A program made the translations under genes and the position numbers. From contig NVXK01000004.1 of NCBI GenBank assembly GCA_002733905.1, positions 105,418 through 169,417 of the forward strand: 64,000 bases of DNA. The letters run 5' to 3'. Positions 53,435-62,291 of this stretch are shown in pieces; within the stretch, counting starts at the first letter, position 1, and each line of letters starts with the position of its first letter. The stretch is from Robiginitomaculum sp. (GTDB lineage: Bacteria; Pseudomonadota; Alphaproteobacteria; Caulobacterales; Maricaulaceae). The notes below the pieces were generated by a model. The model was not told where the DNA came from, searched no databases, and saw nothing but the letters and a program-made list of their open reading frames with translations.

Positions 53435-56404
53435 ATGGCAAATATTTCGCATAAATCGAGAAAAGCTTATCTTAAATACAATAAGATATTAACTGGCGCC
53501 GTTCTGGCCGCCAGTATGAGCGTAATAGCAGTTCCTGCTGTTGCTCAACAGGTAGGTGGTGTCACTGGCCATGTTGTTAATGACACAGGCGCGGCGATAT
53601 CTGGCGTAACAGTAGAAGCACGAAGTCCAGTTTTGCCTGGCGTAAGAACAGCAGTTTCTTCTGCAAATGGCCGTTATCAATTGCCATTACTCCCACCAGG
53701 TGAATACGAATTAACGTTTAAGAACCCTGACGGTACTGTTCTCAAACGTAATGCATTTGTTTTGTTACAACAAAAAATAAAAGTGAATGTAGCTTTTAAC
53801 AGCGCGATAGATGAGATTGTTGTTGTTGGTAGAAAAATGTATGTGGATTCAGGGAAAGCATCCTTGAAGAGCACAATCAACTCTGATGCTATCGAGGGTG
53901 TTCCTGTCGGGCAAGAATACCGTGATTTAATTAAGCTTATTCCTGGTGTTCAATATTCAGAAGACACAGTACGTGGGCCAAGTGCAGGCGGTAGTGGTCA
54001 GGATAATAATTATCAATTTGACGGCGTGGATGTATCTCTCCCTTTATTCGGTACGCTCTCAGCTGAACCATCAACGCATGATATTGATCAAGTTTCAGTC
54101 GTTCGCGGTGGCGCAACCGCTATTGGGTTTAACAGATCAGCTGGTTTTACTGTCAATACAATCAGTAAACGCGGGACGAATGAAGTTCACGGCGAAATTG
54201 GTTATAAATTGGAAACACCAAAGCTGACATCTGACCGTGATAGTGCGAGTTCAGTTGTGGATTTTGATGAAAATAAACGTTGGATTACAGCAAATCTTGG
54301 TGGCCCTATCATCAAAGATAAATTGTTTGCCTATGCATCTTATTACCGTCCAACGATTACGCGTGAAAACCGTAGTAATGCACTTGGTACGGTTCCTGAT
54401 TTTAAAAGCGAGCGTAATGAATATTTTGGCAAGCTAACATATGCGCCAGCTAGCAATCTTTTACTTGATGTGAGTTACCGTACATCTGACCGTACATTCC
54501 AAGGGTCCGGTGTTGGTGCATTTGACTCACCTACTTTAGCTACAGGCGGAAACGCTAGCCAAGATATTATTATTGCTGAAGGTTCGTGGATTATTGATGA
54601 TAAAAGTTCGTTTAATTTTAAATTTACTAACTTTAATAATAAGACATTCTCTGGCCCTGACACACTCTTTGATGTTCCTGTCACATTTGGCGGTGCGCTT
54701 CCTGTTGGGATGCTTGATCAGGTCGGACGTCTTTCTGTCCCAACTCTTCGTACTGGGGAAACAGCCTACAATGCCTTTGTTCAACCAATTATTGATCAAT
54801 ATGGGTTTTCAGAAAACGGTGTGCAAACTGGTGGCGGCACAGTAGGTGGCAACAACCAAATAAACAGACAGGACTTTACTCGTACTGCTTTTGAAGTCGG
54901 TTATGACCGCACCTTTATTACAGGTGATTCTTCTCATGATATTCATATTGGTTATCAATACCAAGAAATCGGTGAAGATCTTGAACGTACATCAAATGGC
55001 TTTGGTCGTATTTCAGTCATCGGCGGTCGTTCTTTCGCTGACGATGGTGTTACGCCAGTGTTTTATGAAGCACGTGTTTACCAAACAGGTATTGTCGACG
55101 GAAATGGCTCTACGATCGTTCCGCAGTCAATTGATACCTCATCAACACAACAAAGTTTTGAGATTAATGATACGTATGAAAATGGCGATTGGACATTTAA
55201 TCTAGGCCTATTGATTAGTAATGACGTATTGTACGGCCAAGGTTTACGTGAAAAATCTGGTACGATTTCTGGGTTCGAAACTGCGCCTGGTAATAAATAC
55301 AAAATGTATGAGGTTGATTGGAAAGACATGATCCAGCCGCGTTTTGGTGTGAATTGGGATTATTCAGATACAGCTGCTGTGTATGCAAATTTTGCACGAT
55401 ACACCCCGTCTACGTCATCTTTGTCACGTGCCGCGTCTTGGGACAGAAACCTTTCTCGTGAACTTAGATTGCGTTATGACGCGAACGGTAATTTTATTGA
55501 AAGTTCTGCTGTTAGATCATCTTCTGGTAAGTTTTTTGCAGACAATTTAAAACCACGCCAAATCAAAGAATATTTGGTCGGGTGGAATAAACAAGTGAAC
55601 GACCAATTGACCGTTCGTGCCCATGCGCGTCATCGTGCTGGTTCTAATTTCTGGGAAGATACGAACAATACGGCGCGTTTATTTGCGACTGCACCAGCTG
55701 AAATTCAAGCGCTAGGTCTATATATTCCAAATTTAGCCGATGTGCGTGCGGAAATCGGCGGATCTTCTTATGTGATTGCTCAGCTTGATACAGCCCATAC
55801 AGAGTATTATGAAGCTGGACTTGAGGCCGAATACTTTGGCGATAATTTCTTTATTTCCGGTTCATATACTTGGTCACGTTACACAGGTAATTTTGACCAA
55901 GACAATACGACAACGACTAATGATGGGAACCGCTTTATTGGGTCTTCTTTCATTGCCGATGGTATTGGTCGTCAGGTTTGGGATAATAGAGAAGGTACAT
56001 TACGTGGCGATAAACCTCATCAGTTGAAGGTTTTTGGCTATTATGAAATGCCTTGGAAGGGCCGTGTTGGCGCCTATGCAAATTACCAATCTGGTCAACC
56101 ATGGGAAGCTTGGGACGTCGAAGTTTATCGTGCCTTCACGGGAAGTAGCAGTGATACAAGCCGTTTTGCTGAGGCCGCTGGTTCTCGTAGAACGAAAGCG
56201 CATTTTCAGTTTGACTTGAATTACTCTCAAGAGTTTAAAGTTGTGAGTGGATATAATATCGAATTACGGGCTGAATTGTTCAATGTATTTAATAGCCAAA
56301 CTGGTTATAATATACAGAACAAGGTCAATAGCGCAGGTTTCGGTACCGCTCGTACTCTTTACAACCCACGTAGACTTCAATTGTCTGGAAAAGTTAAGTT
56401 CTAA
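53435..56404 (+). CDS. TonB-dependent receptor with carboxypeptidase-regulatory-like N-terminal domain
   Basis: A 989-residue outer-membrane receptor. After a signal peptide (LAASMSVIAVPAVAQQ) comes a CarboxypepD_reg-like beta domain (GGVTGHVVNDTGAAISGVTVEARSPVLPGVRTAVSSANGRYQLPLLPPGEYELTF), an IDEIVVVGRKM TonB-box-like segment, a plug (YRDLIKLIPGVQYSED ... GQDNNYQFDGVDVSLPLFGTL), then a large barrel ending RRLQLSGKVKF. The architecture is that of Oar/SusC-like receptors. The start at 53435 follows AAGAGGG. It has its own promoter region and terminator. Given the surrounding enzymes it could import muropeptides or amino sugars. Confidence 0.93.
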   Translation: MANISHKSRKAYLKYNKILTGAVLAASMSVIAVPAVAQQVGGVTGHVVNDTGAAISGVTVEARSPVLPGVRTAVSSANGRYQLPLLPPGEYELTFKNPDGTVLKRNAFVLLQQKIKVNVAFNSAIDEIVVVGRKMYVDSGKASLKSTINSDAIEGVPVGQEYRDLIKLIPGVQYSEDTVRGPSAGGSGQDNNYQFDGVDVSLPLFGTLSAEPSTHDIDQVSVVRGGATAIGFNRSAGFTVNTISKRGTNEVHGEIGYKLETPKLTSDRDSASSVVDFDENKRWITANLGGPIIKDKLFAYASYYRPTITRENRSNALGTVPDFKSERNEYFGKLTYAPASNLLLDVSYRTSDRTFQGSGVGAFDSPTLATGGNASQDIIIAEGSWIIDDKSSFNFKFTNFNNKTFSGPDTLFDVPVTFGGALPVGMLDQVGRLSVPTLRTGETAYNAFVQPIIDQYGFSENGVQTGGGTVGGNNQINRQDFTRTAFEVGYDRTFITGDSSHDIHIGYQYQEIGEDLERTSNGFGRISVIGGRSFADDGVTPVFYEARVYQTGIVDGNGSTIVPQSIDTSSTQQSFEINDTYENGDWTFNLGLLISNDVLYGQGLREKSGTISGFETAPGNKYKMYEVDWKDMIQPRFGVNWDYSDTAAVYANFARYTPSTSSLSRAASWDRNLSRELRLRYDANGNFIESSAVRSSSGKFFADNLKPRQIKEYLVGWNKQVNDQLTVRAHARHRAGSNFWEDTNNTARLFATAPAEIQALGLYIPNLADVRAEIGGSSYVIAQLDTAHTEYYEAGLEAEYFGDNFFISGSYTWSRYTGNFDQDNTTTTNDGNRFIGSSFIADGIGRQVWDNREGTLRGDKPHQLKVFGYYEMPWKGRVGAYANYQSGQPWEAWDVEVYRAFTGSSSDTSRFAEAAGSRRTKAHFQFDLNYSQEFKVVSGYNIELRAELFNVFNSQTGYNIQNKVNSAGFGTARTLYNPRRLQLSGKVKF

Positions 56405-56426
56405 AATAGAGCGCTAAAATGATATT

Positions 56427-56463
56427 AAAAAGGCCTGTTCTCAATTCGAGAGCAGGCCTTTTT
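56427..56463. terminator. Bidirectional terminator between the TonB receptor and the sulfotransferase gene
   Basis: A 16-bp stem AAAAAGGCCTGTTCTC/GAGAGCAGGCCTTTTT with a 5-base loop, A-run on the left and T-run on the right. It can end transcription from either side, as required for these convergent genes. Confidence 0.9.
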
Positions 56464-56484
56464 GTTATCTAAATATAATGGGGT

Positions 56485-58047
56485 TTATTGGGCTGTTTTC
56501 CCTAATTCAGCCCTTAGTGCATCAAGCTTATGGCCATATTTCTTCCAACGCCCAATCGAACCGCTATAGAGTGGTTGACGAACTTGGACTGAGCTTGCTG
56601 TTGCGGTAGGGGATGTGTTTTCGTGAAAACGCATACAACTTTCATCCCATTCAAGTTCACAGAACGATAAAAGCTTGCGAGTTTGGTTTTTTTGATCATG
56701 GATAATGTCTTCATAGGCGATTTCCATGAATCTGTTAGGCGGTATGTTCTTGCGCCAATGTGACATCAGCCCATCGAATTCATTGTAGAAAATCGCTGTA
56801 TCTTCTAAGTCGAAAGCGTAATCATGATTATTATTATGGGACGCGAAAAGCTGGCGGTAATTAGACAGGCAGCTATCCATCGCCCCGCGACGAAGCACGA
56901 TAATTCTGGCATTGGGGAGGGCGCGATGTATCAGGCCTGCATAAAGAAAGTTGAAGGGCATTTTGTCGATCAAATGATCCGCGCCTTGCATGAGGGTTTG
57001 TGTCGTGGCGATATAGTTTTTACCTATATCCGATAAATTAATTTGGTTTGTTTTTAGGAATGTATCGCAATCTAATTGCGTATCTATTGGTAGAGCAGAT
57101 GCTGCCTTTATCAGTTTGGAAAAAACCGTGAGTTCACCTGCTGAGTGAACGCGTGGGTGCGATGATAGAATTCGGTCTACAAGGGTTGTTCCTGTACGCG
57201 GTAATCCCACAATGAATATTGGCGCAGCATTTGAAAATTTATCTGCGTCACTATGCTTATCCAACATGTCCAGCGTTATGGTCGTTTTAGCAGCGTCGAA
57301 GACCTTTGCCATGGCTTGCCTGTTGTATTGGATTTGTTTTCGCTTGGTGCTTTTCGCCTTTTTTAGCCAATCAAAACTATCTTCATATTCGCCTAAGTCT
57401 TCAAGTGTTTTGGCAATCGTATGCCCAAGAAGCAAATGCGAATCTGTTGTGTCTACTGCCCCGTTAACAGTGAGCTCATTAAAAAGAGTTTTCAGTTTCT
57501 CGAGATGATTGTTACCTGATGTTTGTTTTTCGAGTGCCACCAATGAAAACCAAGCTAGGTAAAATTTGGGATTTATAGAGAGGGTGTTTGTATAGGCAGA
57601 TTTTGCTTTTGCAAAATCACCGATAAATTCTGCGGACGCACCAAGGTTGAAGTGAAACTTCGCCCATTTTGGATTTTTCTTTACTGCCTGTTCGAAAAAA
57701 GGGATGGCAAGGTTATGATGCTCTGTACGGCTATAGATAACACCAATCATGTCGGATAAAAGGGCGTCATTTGTGCCAATTGTTGCAGCTATGTCGGCTC
57801 GGGCCTTAGCCTGGTTGTGATCTCCTAATGCCATAAGTGTATTGGCGTGATATGTTTGGTAACGCACATTCTTTGGGGCGTGTTCAGTTGCTTTTGCAAA
57901 GAACTCTAATGCCTTGACCGTATTGCCTGTGTCTGAGGCGAGAACGCCTAACAGGAAAAAGGGAAGGGGGTTCGTCTCGTTCTGCCGCAAAGCTTCGATC
58001 GACTGTTTGTAAACCGTTTCATACGCTCTTGATCTGAGGAGCTTCAT
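56485..58047 (-). CDS. Tetratricopeptide repeat sulfotransferase family protein
   Basis: The product (about 520 residues from the ATG at 58047) has an N-terminal TPR region (FFLLGVLASDTGNTVKALEFFAKATEHAPKNVRYQTYHANTLMALGDHNQAKARADIAATIGTNDALLSDMIGVIYSRTEHHNLAIPFFEQAVKKNP) and a C-terminal sulfotransferase domain with the PAPS-binding loop PIFIVGLPRTGTTLVDRILSSHP, plus RALPNARIIVLRRGAMDSCLSNYRQLF. It follows the BadF-type kinase by 35 bases on the same strand. The track start at 58203 overlaps that gene and is unlikely. The acceptor of the sulfate group is not visible. Confidence 0.85.
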   Translation of the reverse strand: MKLLRSRAYETVYKQSIEALRQNETNPLPFFLLGVLASDTGNTVKALEFFAKATEHAPKNVRYQTYHANTLMALGDHNQAKARADIAATIGTNDALLSDMIGVIYSRTEHHNLAIPFFEQAVKKNPKWAKFHFNLGASAEFIGDFAKAKSAYTNTLSINPKFYLAWFSLVALEKQTSGNNHLEKLKTLFNELTVNGAVDTTDSHLLLGHTIAKTLEDLGEYEDSFDWLKKAKSTKRKQIQYNRQAMAKVFDAAKTTITLDMLDKHSDADKFSNAAPIFIVGLPRTGTTLVDRILSSHPRVHSAGELTVFSKLIKAASALPIDTQLDCDTFLKTNQINLSDIGKNYIATTQTLMQGADHLIDKMPFNFLYAGLIHRALPNARIIVLRRGAMDSCLSNYRQLFASHNNNHDYAFDLEDTAIFYNEFDGLMSHWRKNIPPNRFMEIAYEDIIHDQKNQTRKLLSFCELEWDESCMRFHENTSPTATASSVQVRQPLYSGSIGRWKKYGHKLDALRAELGKTAQ

Positions 58048-58081
58048 ACCTGTCGTCAGTGTTATGATGGTCAATCCCCGT

Positions 58082-58945
58082 TTATTGGTCAGTTTGTTGA
58101 CGTGCAAGCAGGAGTGCTCCTTCAAGAGCGTCACCATCAGGAGGAACGATTTCTGCGCGAATGTCGGGAGCAAGCCAAGGTTCAATACTTGCGGCCAGCC
58201 CACCTAATAAAGAACACCGTGGCACACCTGAATTATAAAGGCTGCGTACCATAGAATCGATATGGTTTGCTGAATGCCGTGTAATGAGACGCCCATGCCT
58301 GTCACCCGTTTCTGCGGCTTGTAGGACGATTGGGGCTAATGATGCGTAATCAGGCGCTGTCGCCTTGTCCATCCAACTCACTATTTCGTGGGTCTGGCAA
58401 TTAAATTTTTCGAAAAGGTGGCGGGTGAGATCCGAATGGCTTATGCGACCATCGGAAGTGCGTAATGTAATTCGGATTGCCTGCAATCCAATATAGGCGC
58501 CACTTCCTTCGTCAGAGATAGGGAAGCCATAGCCGCCAACCCGTACATCTTTACCTTTTATACGTCCAATCGCAATACTGCCTGTGCCGACGATAACAAT
58601 GCCGCCATCTTGGCCTGAATGTGCTCCTACATTGGCAATAAAAGCATCGTTGTAAATATGTGTAGAGTGAAACGGGAATGGTTGCGCCAGTAATTCTTCT
58701 TTTGCCCCTTCACGACCAATGCCGGCAATTCCCATGCTTGCTCGAATGGATGAAATATCTTGAGCCTCTAACTTGGCAGCCGTAATCGCTTGTTGATATG
58801 CGTCTTGGATAGCGGCAAAGACATTTGATATGCCTGTATTCGCATTGGCAGAACCAGATAAGCCCTGTCCAATAATGCGTCCCGACTTATCCGTAAGTCG
58901 CGCTCTACATTTCGTACCACCTGCATCAATTCCTAAAAAATACAT
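58082..58945 (-). CDS. BadF/BadG-type amino sugar kinase (N-acetylglucosamine / MurNAc kinase candidate)
   Basis: The 287-residue product has the ASKHA kinase fold of the BadF/BadG/BcrA/BcrD-type N-acetylglucosamine kinases: YFLGIDAGGTKCRARLTD (phosphate-1 loop), GLSGSANANTG, GIVIVGTGSIAIG and VGGYGFPISDEGSGAYIGLQAIR. Eukaryotic NAGK and bacterial MurK belong here. AGGG lies before the ATG. It is divergent from the SIS deaminase/nagA operon with candidate NagR half-sites in between. A MurQ gene is in the same block and requires MurNAc-6-phosphate, so this kinase may use MurNAc as well as GlcNAc; that is inference. Confidence 0.88.
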   Translation of the reverse strand: MYFLGIDAGGTKCRARLTDKSGRIIGQGLSGSANANTGISNVFAAIQDAYQQAITAAKLEAQDISSIRASMGIAGIGREGAKEELLAQPFPFHSTHIYNDAFIANVGAHSGQDGGIVIVGTGSIAIGRIKGKDVRVGGYGFPISDEGSGAYIGLQAIRITLRTSDGRISHSDLTRHLFEKFNCQTHEIVSWMDKATAPDYASLAPIVLQAAETGDRHGRLITRHSANHIDSMVRSLYNSGVPRCSLLGGLAASIEPWLAPDIRAEIVPPDGDALEGALLLARQQTDQ

Positions 58946-59119
58946 AAACTAGCCCTATGAACTGGTTTCTACTTAATGAGAGGGAATTGGTAGCTTTGTT
59001 AAAACTGGCTATAAATGCCTTCTAATTATTGTTCAGCCCTTAAAATATAGACATTACTTGTATCTAAATGAATTTCAAGCCGCTTGTAAAGCTATAGCAA
59101 GAATAATGAAATTGTCTAT

Positions 59120-59138
59120 ATTGGTATTACATAGGTAT
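59120..59138. promoter_or_regulatory. ATTGGTAT and AGGTAT motifs before the deaminase-nagA operon
   Basis: ATTGGTATTACATAGGTAT: one full half-site and a second GGTAT in direct orientation, 56 bases before the deaminase start, in the divergent gap with the kinase. It matches the half-site at 43212 and 53251-53321, so it may be a site for the GntR/UTRA regulator. Confidence 0.4.
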
Positions 59139-59193
59139 TGTTTAATTTGTTGGTGGTGTTATATCCTTTGGTGTTAATATAAAGGAAGGCATA

Positions 59194-60234
59194 ATGAAGT
59201 CGCGAAGTGAGCCGCAGACCTTGATGTACGCAGAAGCGCGAGAGGCTCCTGATCGCGTTTGCAAACAATTGAAAGCTAATAAAGTACTGATTGAAGAACT
59301 GGCCGTGCGCTTGCGCAAAAACCCGCCAAACCTGATTGTGACATGTGCACGTGGGAGTTCTAATAATGTGGCGACTTATGCTAAATATCTAATTGAAACC
59401 CATATTGGTACGCCGGTTCTCTCATCTGCGCCTTCTGTAAGCTCGGTATATATGGCACCGCAAAAAATTAAGGGTGCGTTGTTTTTAGCGATTTCTCAAT
59501 CAGGTCAAAGTCCAGACCTCCTTATGACCGCGCGTGCAGCTAAAGAGAGCGGCGCCTTTATCGTTTCTATTGTGAATGACAGTACGTCGCCTCTAGCGAA
59601 TATGTCGGATTTTGTGATTCCTATTCATGCTGGTGCAGAAAAAAGTGTTGCTGCAACCAAGACCTTTATTTGCTCTCTGAGTGCGGTCATACATTTGGTC
59701 GCCGTGTGGAAGCAGAATGATGCTTTGATGGCAGGCCTTGAAAACATGCCTTCATTACTTGAATCTGCGTGTGAGCTGGATTGGCCTTCGGGTTTGGAGA
59801 AATTGATACCTGTTCATAACCTTTTTGTTGTTAGCCGTGGTTTAGGGCTTGGTATTGCACAAGAAGCAGCATTAAAGCTGAAAGAAACCTGTGGAATTCA
59901 TGCAGAGGCCTTTAGTGCGGCTGAAGTCAAACATGGGCCTATGACGATCGTGCAAAAGGGAAGCCCTGTGTTCATGTATTCTCCACAAGATCAAACACAA
60001 GAGAGCATGAATGATGTTGTCTCAGATTTTTTATCAAGGGGGGCGCAAGTGCTCTCGGCTGGTCACTCTTATGATCAGGCACTTAATCTCGACACCGCAT
60101 TTTGCCCCTTCAAAGAATTGCGGCCACTTTTATTTATCCAGTCTTTTTATATTTTCGTTAATGCGCTTTCCGTATTACGCGGTTATGATCCCGATAGGCC
60201 ACCCTATTTAAGTAAGGTAACGGAGACCGTATAA
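59194..60234 (+). CDS. SIS-domain glucosamine-6-phosphate deaminase (NagB-II type)
   Basis: The 346-residue protein resembles the isomerase half of GlmS without the glutaminase half. SIS motifs are visible: VTCARGSSNNVATYAKYLIE, LAISQSGQSPDLLMTARAAKESGAFIVSIVN, SVAATKTF and a C-terminal FSAAEVKHGPMTI. Such proteins (NagB-II) deaminate glucosamine-6-phosphate to fructose-6-phosphate and ammonia. GGAAGG precedes the ATG. The stop codon overlaps the nagA start by one base (TAATG), so they form an operon. Confidence 0.9.
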   Translation: MKSRSEPQTLMYAEAREAPDRVCKQLKANKVLIEELAVRLRKNPPNLIVTCARGSSNNVATYAKYLIETHIGTPVLSSAPSVSSVYMAPQKIKGALFLAISQSGQSPDLLMTARAAKESGAFIVSIVNDSTSPLANMSDFVIPIHAGAEKSVAATKTFICSLSAVIHLVAVWKQNDALMAGLENMPSLLESACELDWPSGLEKLIPVHNLFVVSRGLGLGIAQEAALKLKETCGIHAEAFSAAEVKHGPMTIVQKGSPVFMYSPQDQTQESMNDVVSDFLSRGAQVLSAGHSYDQALNLDTAFCPFKELRPLLFIQSFYIFVNALSVLRGYDPDRPPYLSKVTETV

Positions 60235-61373
60235 TGCAAGCTCTTGTCAACGCACGTGTCTTAACGCCTAAGGGGTATAAAGATAAGCAAAGTGTCGTGT
60301 TTAAAGACGGTGTAATTGTTGCTGTATGCGATGATGAAGTGCGTTCTGCAAATGCCACGATCCTACAAGACCTTGGTGGGGGAGAATTAATTCCCGGCTT
60401 TGTTGATGTACAGGTAAACGGTGGCGGCGGTGTTTTGTTTAATGACTACCCTACTGTCGAGGGAATAAAAACCATTGGGGAAGCGCACCGAAAATTCGGC
60501 ACGACTGGGTTTTTTCCTACTTTAATTAGTGATGATTTGGATGTTATGGCGCGTGCAATCGAGGCGGTTGATATGGCCATTCAGCAAGGCGTACCCGGTG
60601 TTCTTGGAATCCATTTGGAAGGTCCATTCTTGAATGTAGAAAAAAAAGGGGTGCATGATCCGTCAAAAATTAAAACAATTGGCGCAAATGAATTAGCGCT
60701 AATGTCTAGTCTTAAAGCTGGGAAAACGATCATTACGCTCGCGCCAGAAAAAACAACGCCAGATATTATCAGTGCTTTGCATGCACGAGGTATTATTGTT
60801 TGCGCGGGTCATACGCAGGCAAGTTATGACGAAACGATGATTGCAATGGATGCTGGTTTGACTGGATTTACGCATTTGTTTAATGCGATGCGGGCAATGG
60901 AAAGTCGGCGACCGGGTATTATTGCGGCTGCATTAGAGGACAAGCGTGGTTGGTGTGGTATTATTGCAGATGGCCATCATGTACACTGGGCAATGTTACG
61001 TTTAGCTCTACGGGCAAAAGTCGGAGACCAAGTTTTTCTTGTCACAGATGCCATGCCAAGTGTTGGGGCCATGCAAAAGGAATTTTCTATCGGTGGGGAC
61101 GCTATTATTGTGAATGATGGAAAATGCATGACTGTTGATGGTCGACTTGCAGGGTCAGATTTGGATATGATCGGCGCTGTATTGAATGCTGTTGACCATT
61201 TGAACGTCGATTTCCCTCAAGCTGTACGCATGGCCAGTATCTTGCCCGCCCGATTTGTTAATATGCAAGATAGGTTAGGGGAGATACGCGTGGGGCTTCA
61301 GGCCGATCTCATACTTCTTTCTGTAGACCAGAAGGTTGAGAAAACATGGATTAAGGGGCAGGCTATAAGCTAG
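60234..61373 (+). CDS. nagA: N-acetylglucosamine-6-phosphate deacetylase
   Basis: NagA deacetylates GlcNAc-6-P to GlcN-6-P. Motifs are clear: GGGELIPGFVDVQVNGGGGVLFND, GTTGFFPTLISDD, GVLGIHLEGPFLNVEKKGVHDP (catalytic metal-site Glu), AGHTQASYDETM, GFTHLFNAMRAMESRRPGI, GIIADGHHVHWAM, VTDAMPSVGA and the closing LQADLILLSVD. Length of 379 residues is normal. It overlaps the deaminase by one base and is followed convergently by the GntR gene with only 15 bases between stops. Confidence 0.96.
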   Translation: MQALVNARVLTPKGYKDKQSVVFKDGVIVAVCDDEVRSANATILQDLGGGELIPGFVDVQVNGGGGVLFNDYPTVEGIKTIGEAHRKFGTTGFFPTLISDDLDVMARAIEAVDMAIQQGVPGVLGIHLEGPFLNVEKKGVHDPSKIKTIGANELALMSSLKAGKTIITLAPEKTTPDIISALHARGIIVCAGHTQASYDETMIAMDAGLTGFTHLFNAMRAMESRRPGIIAAALEDKRGWCGIIADGHHVHWAMLRLALRAKVGDQVFLVTDAMPSVGAMQKEFSIGGDAIIVNDGKCMTVDGRLAGSDLDMIGAVLNAVDHLNVDFPQAVRMASILPARFVNMQDRLGEIRVGLQADLILLSVDQKVEKTWIKGQAIS

Positions 61374-61388
61374 AATGTAATTTGACGG

Positions 61389-62132
61389 TTAATCCAGCTC
61401 GTTGATATCTAGGTTCATAACAATGTCATAGCAATCACCGCGGTACGCTGATCTGGTAAGCTCCACGGGGGTGCCATCTTGCAGGGTTGATCGCCGTTCG
61501 ATACGCAGTATTTCGCTATTTACGTCAATGGCTAAAAGACCTGCTTCTGTCGGGTTTGCCAGTGAGGCACGGACTTTTTGTGTTCCTTTAACAGGATTGT
61601 TACCCTTTGTTTTTAGGGCCTCGTACAGAGATTGTGTTATCTCGGAAATGTCAGGCAATAATGATGCAGGAATGACGGCATGTTCAATCGCTAGAGGCTG
61701 GCCATCTGATAAGCGAACGCGCCCAAGCCGCACGACCTTGTCTGTTTGGCTAATGTTTAAAATTTCAGCTTCTTCCGTTGTTGGTGTACCGTAAGCTTTC
61801 ATAATCCAAATGGCCTGCGGGTTGTGACCATGGGTGTGCATATTGCTCGTGAAGCCGCGTAAACCAGACCCCAGATGGGAAATTGGAGGCAGTACAAATG
61901 TGCCAGACCCATGCTTACGCTGAACGATTTTGTCTTCTGAAAGAATGTTTAGGGCCTTACGAATAGTTACCCGTGAAGCGCCTGTCATTAGGCAAAGCTC
62001 ACGCTCGGAAGGTAGGGCCTCTCCCGCGTCGACATTGTTTTCAAAAATATAGGTGCGTATGTTTTTTGCAATTAGCATGTAATGAGGCATTGATGAAGTT
62101 TTATCCCTGCTAATCTTGTCTAACTTCATCAT
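61389..62132 (-). CDS. GntR/HutC family regulator with UTRA domain, NagR/NagQ type
   Basis: The 247-residue protein has an N-terminal GntR winged helix (YMLIAKNIRTYIFENNVDAGEALPSERELCLMTGASRVTIRKALNILSEDKIVQRKHGSGTFV) and a C-terminal UTRA ligand-binding domain (FTSNMHTHGHNPQAIWIMKAYGTPTTEEAEIL...KVVRLGRVRLSDGQPLAIEHAVIP...VELTRSAYRGDCYDIVMNL). NagR/DasR regulators of this type bind glucosamine-6-P or GlcNAc-6-P. AGGA precedes the ATG. Its candidate operator half-site ATTGGTAT lies before three operons of the block. Confidence 0.9.
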   Translation of the reverse strand: MMKLDKISRDKTSSMPHYMLIAKNIRTYIFENNVDAGEALPSERELCLMTGASRVTIRKALNILSEDKIVQRKHGSGTFVLPPISHLGSGLRGFTSNMHTHGHNPQAIWIMKAYGTPTTEEAEILNISQTDKVVRLGRVRLSDGQPLAIEHAVIPASLLPDISEITQSLYEALKTKGNNPVKGTQKVRASLANPTEAGLLAIDVNSEILRIERRSTLQDGTPVELTRSAYRGDCYDIVMNLDINELD

Positions 62133-62291
62133 GATATTCCTGTAAATAAACCGTATGTTTTGTGGTCGCTTTTCCTAATCACTGTTTTGATTATATTATC
62201 ATACTTTTATACAGAGTATTTAATTAATATGTGGAAATAAAGCGTATGATCTTCGTTTCGATTTTATGAGGGTAATGTATACGACAAGCCG

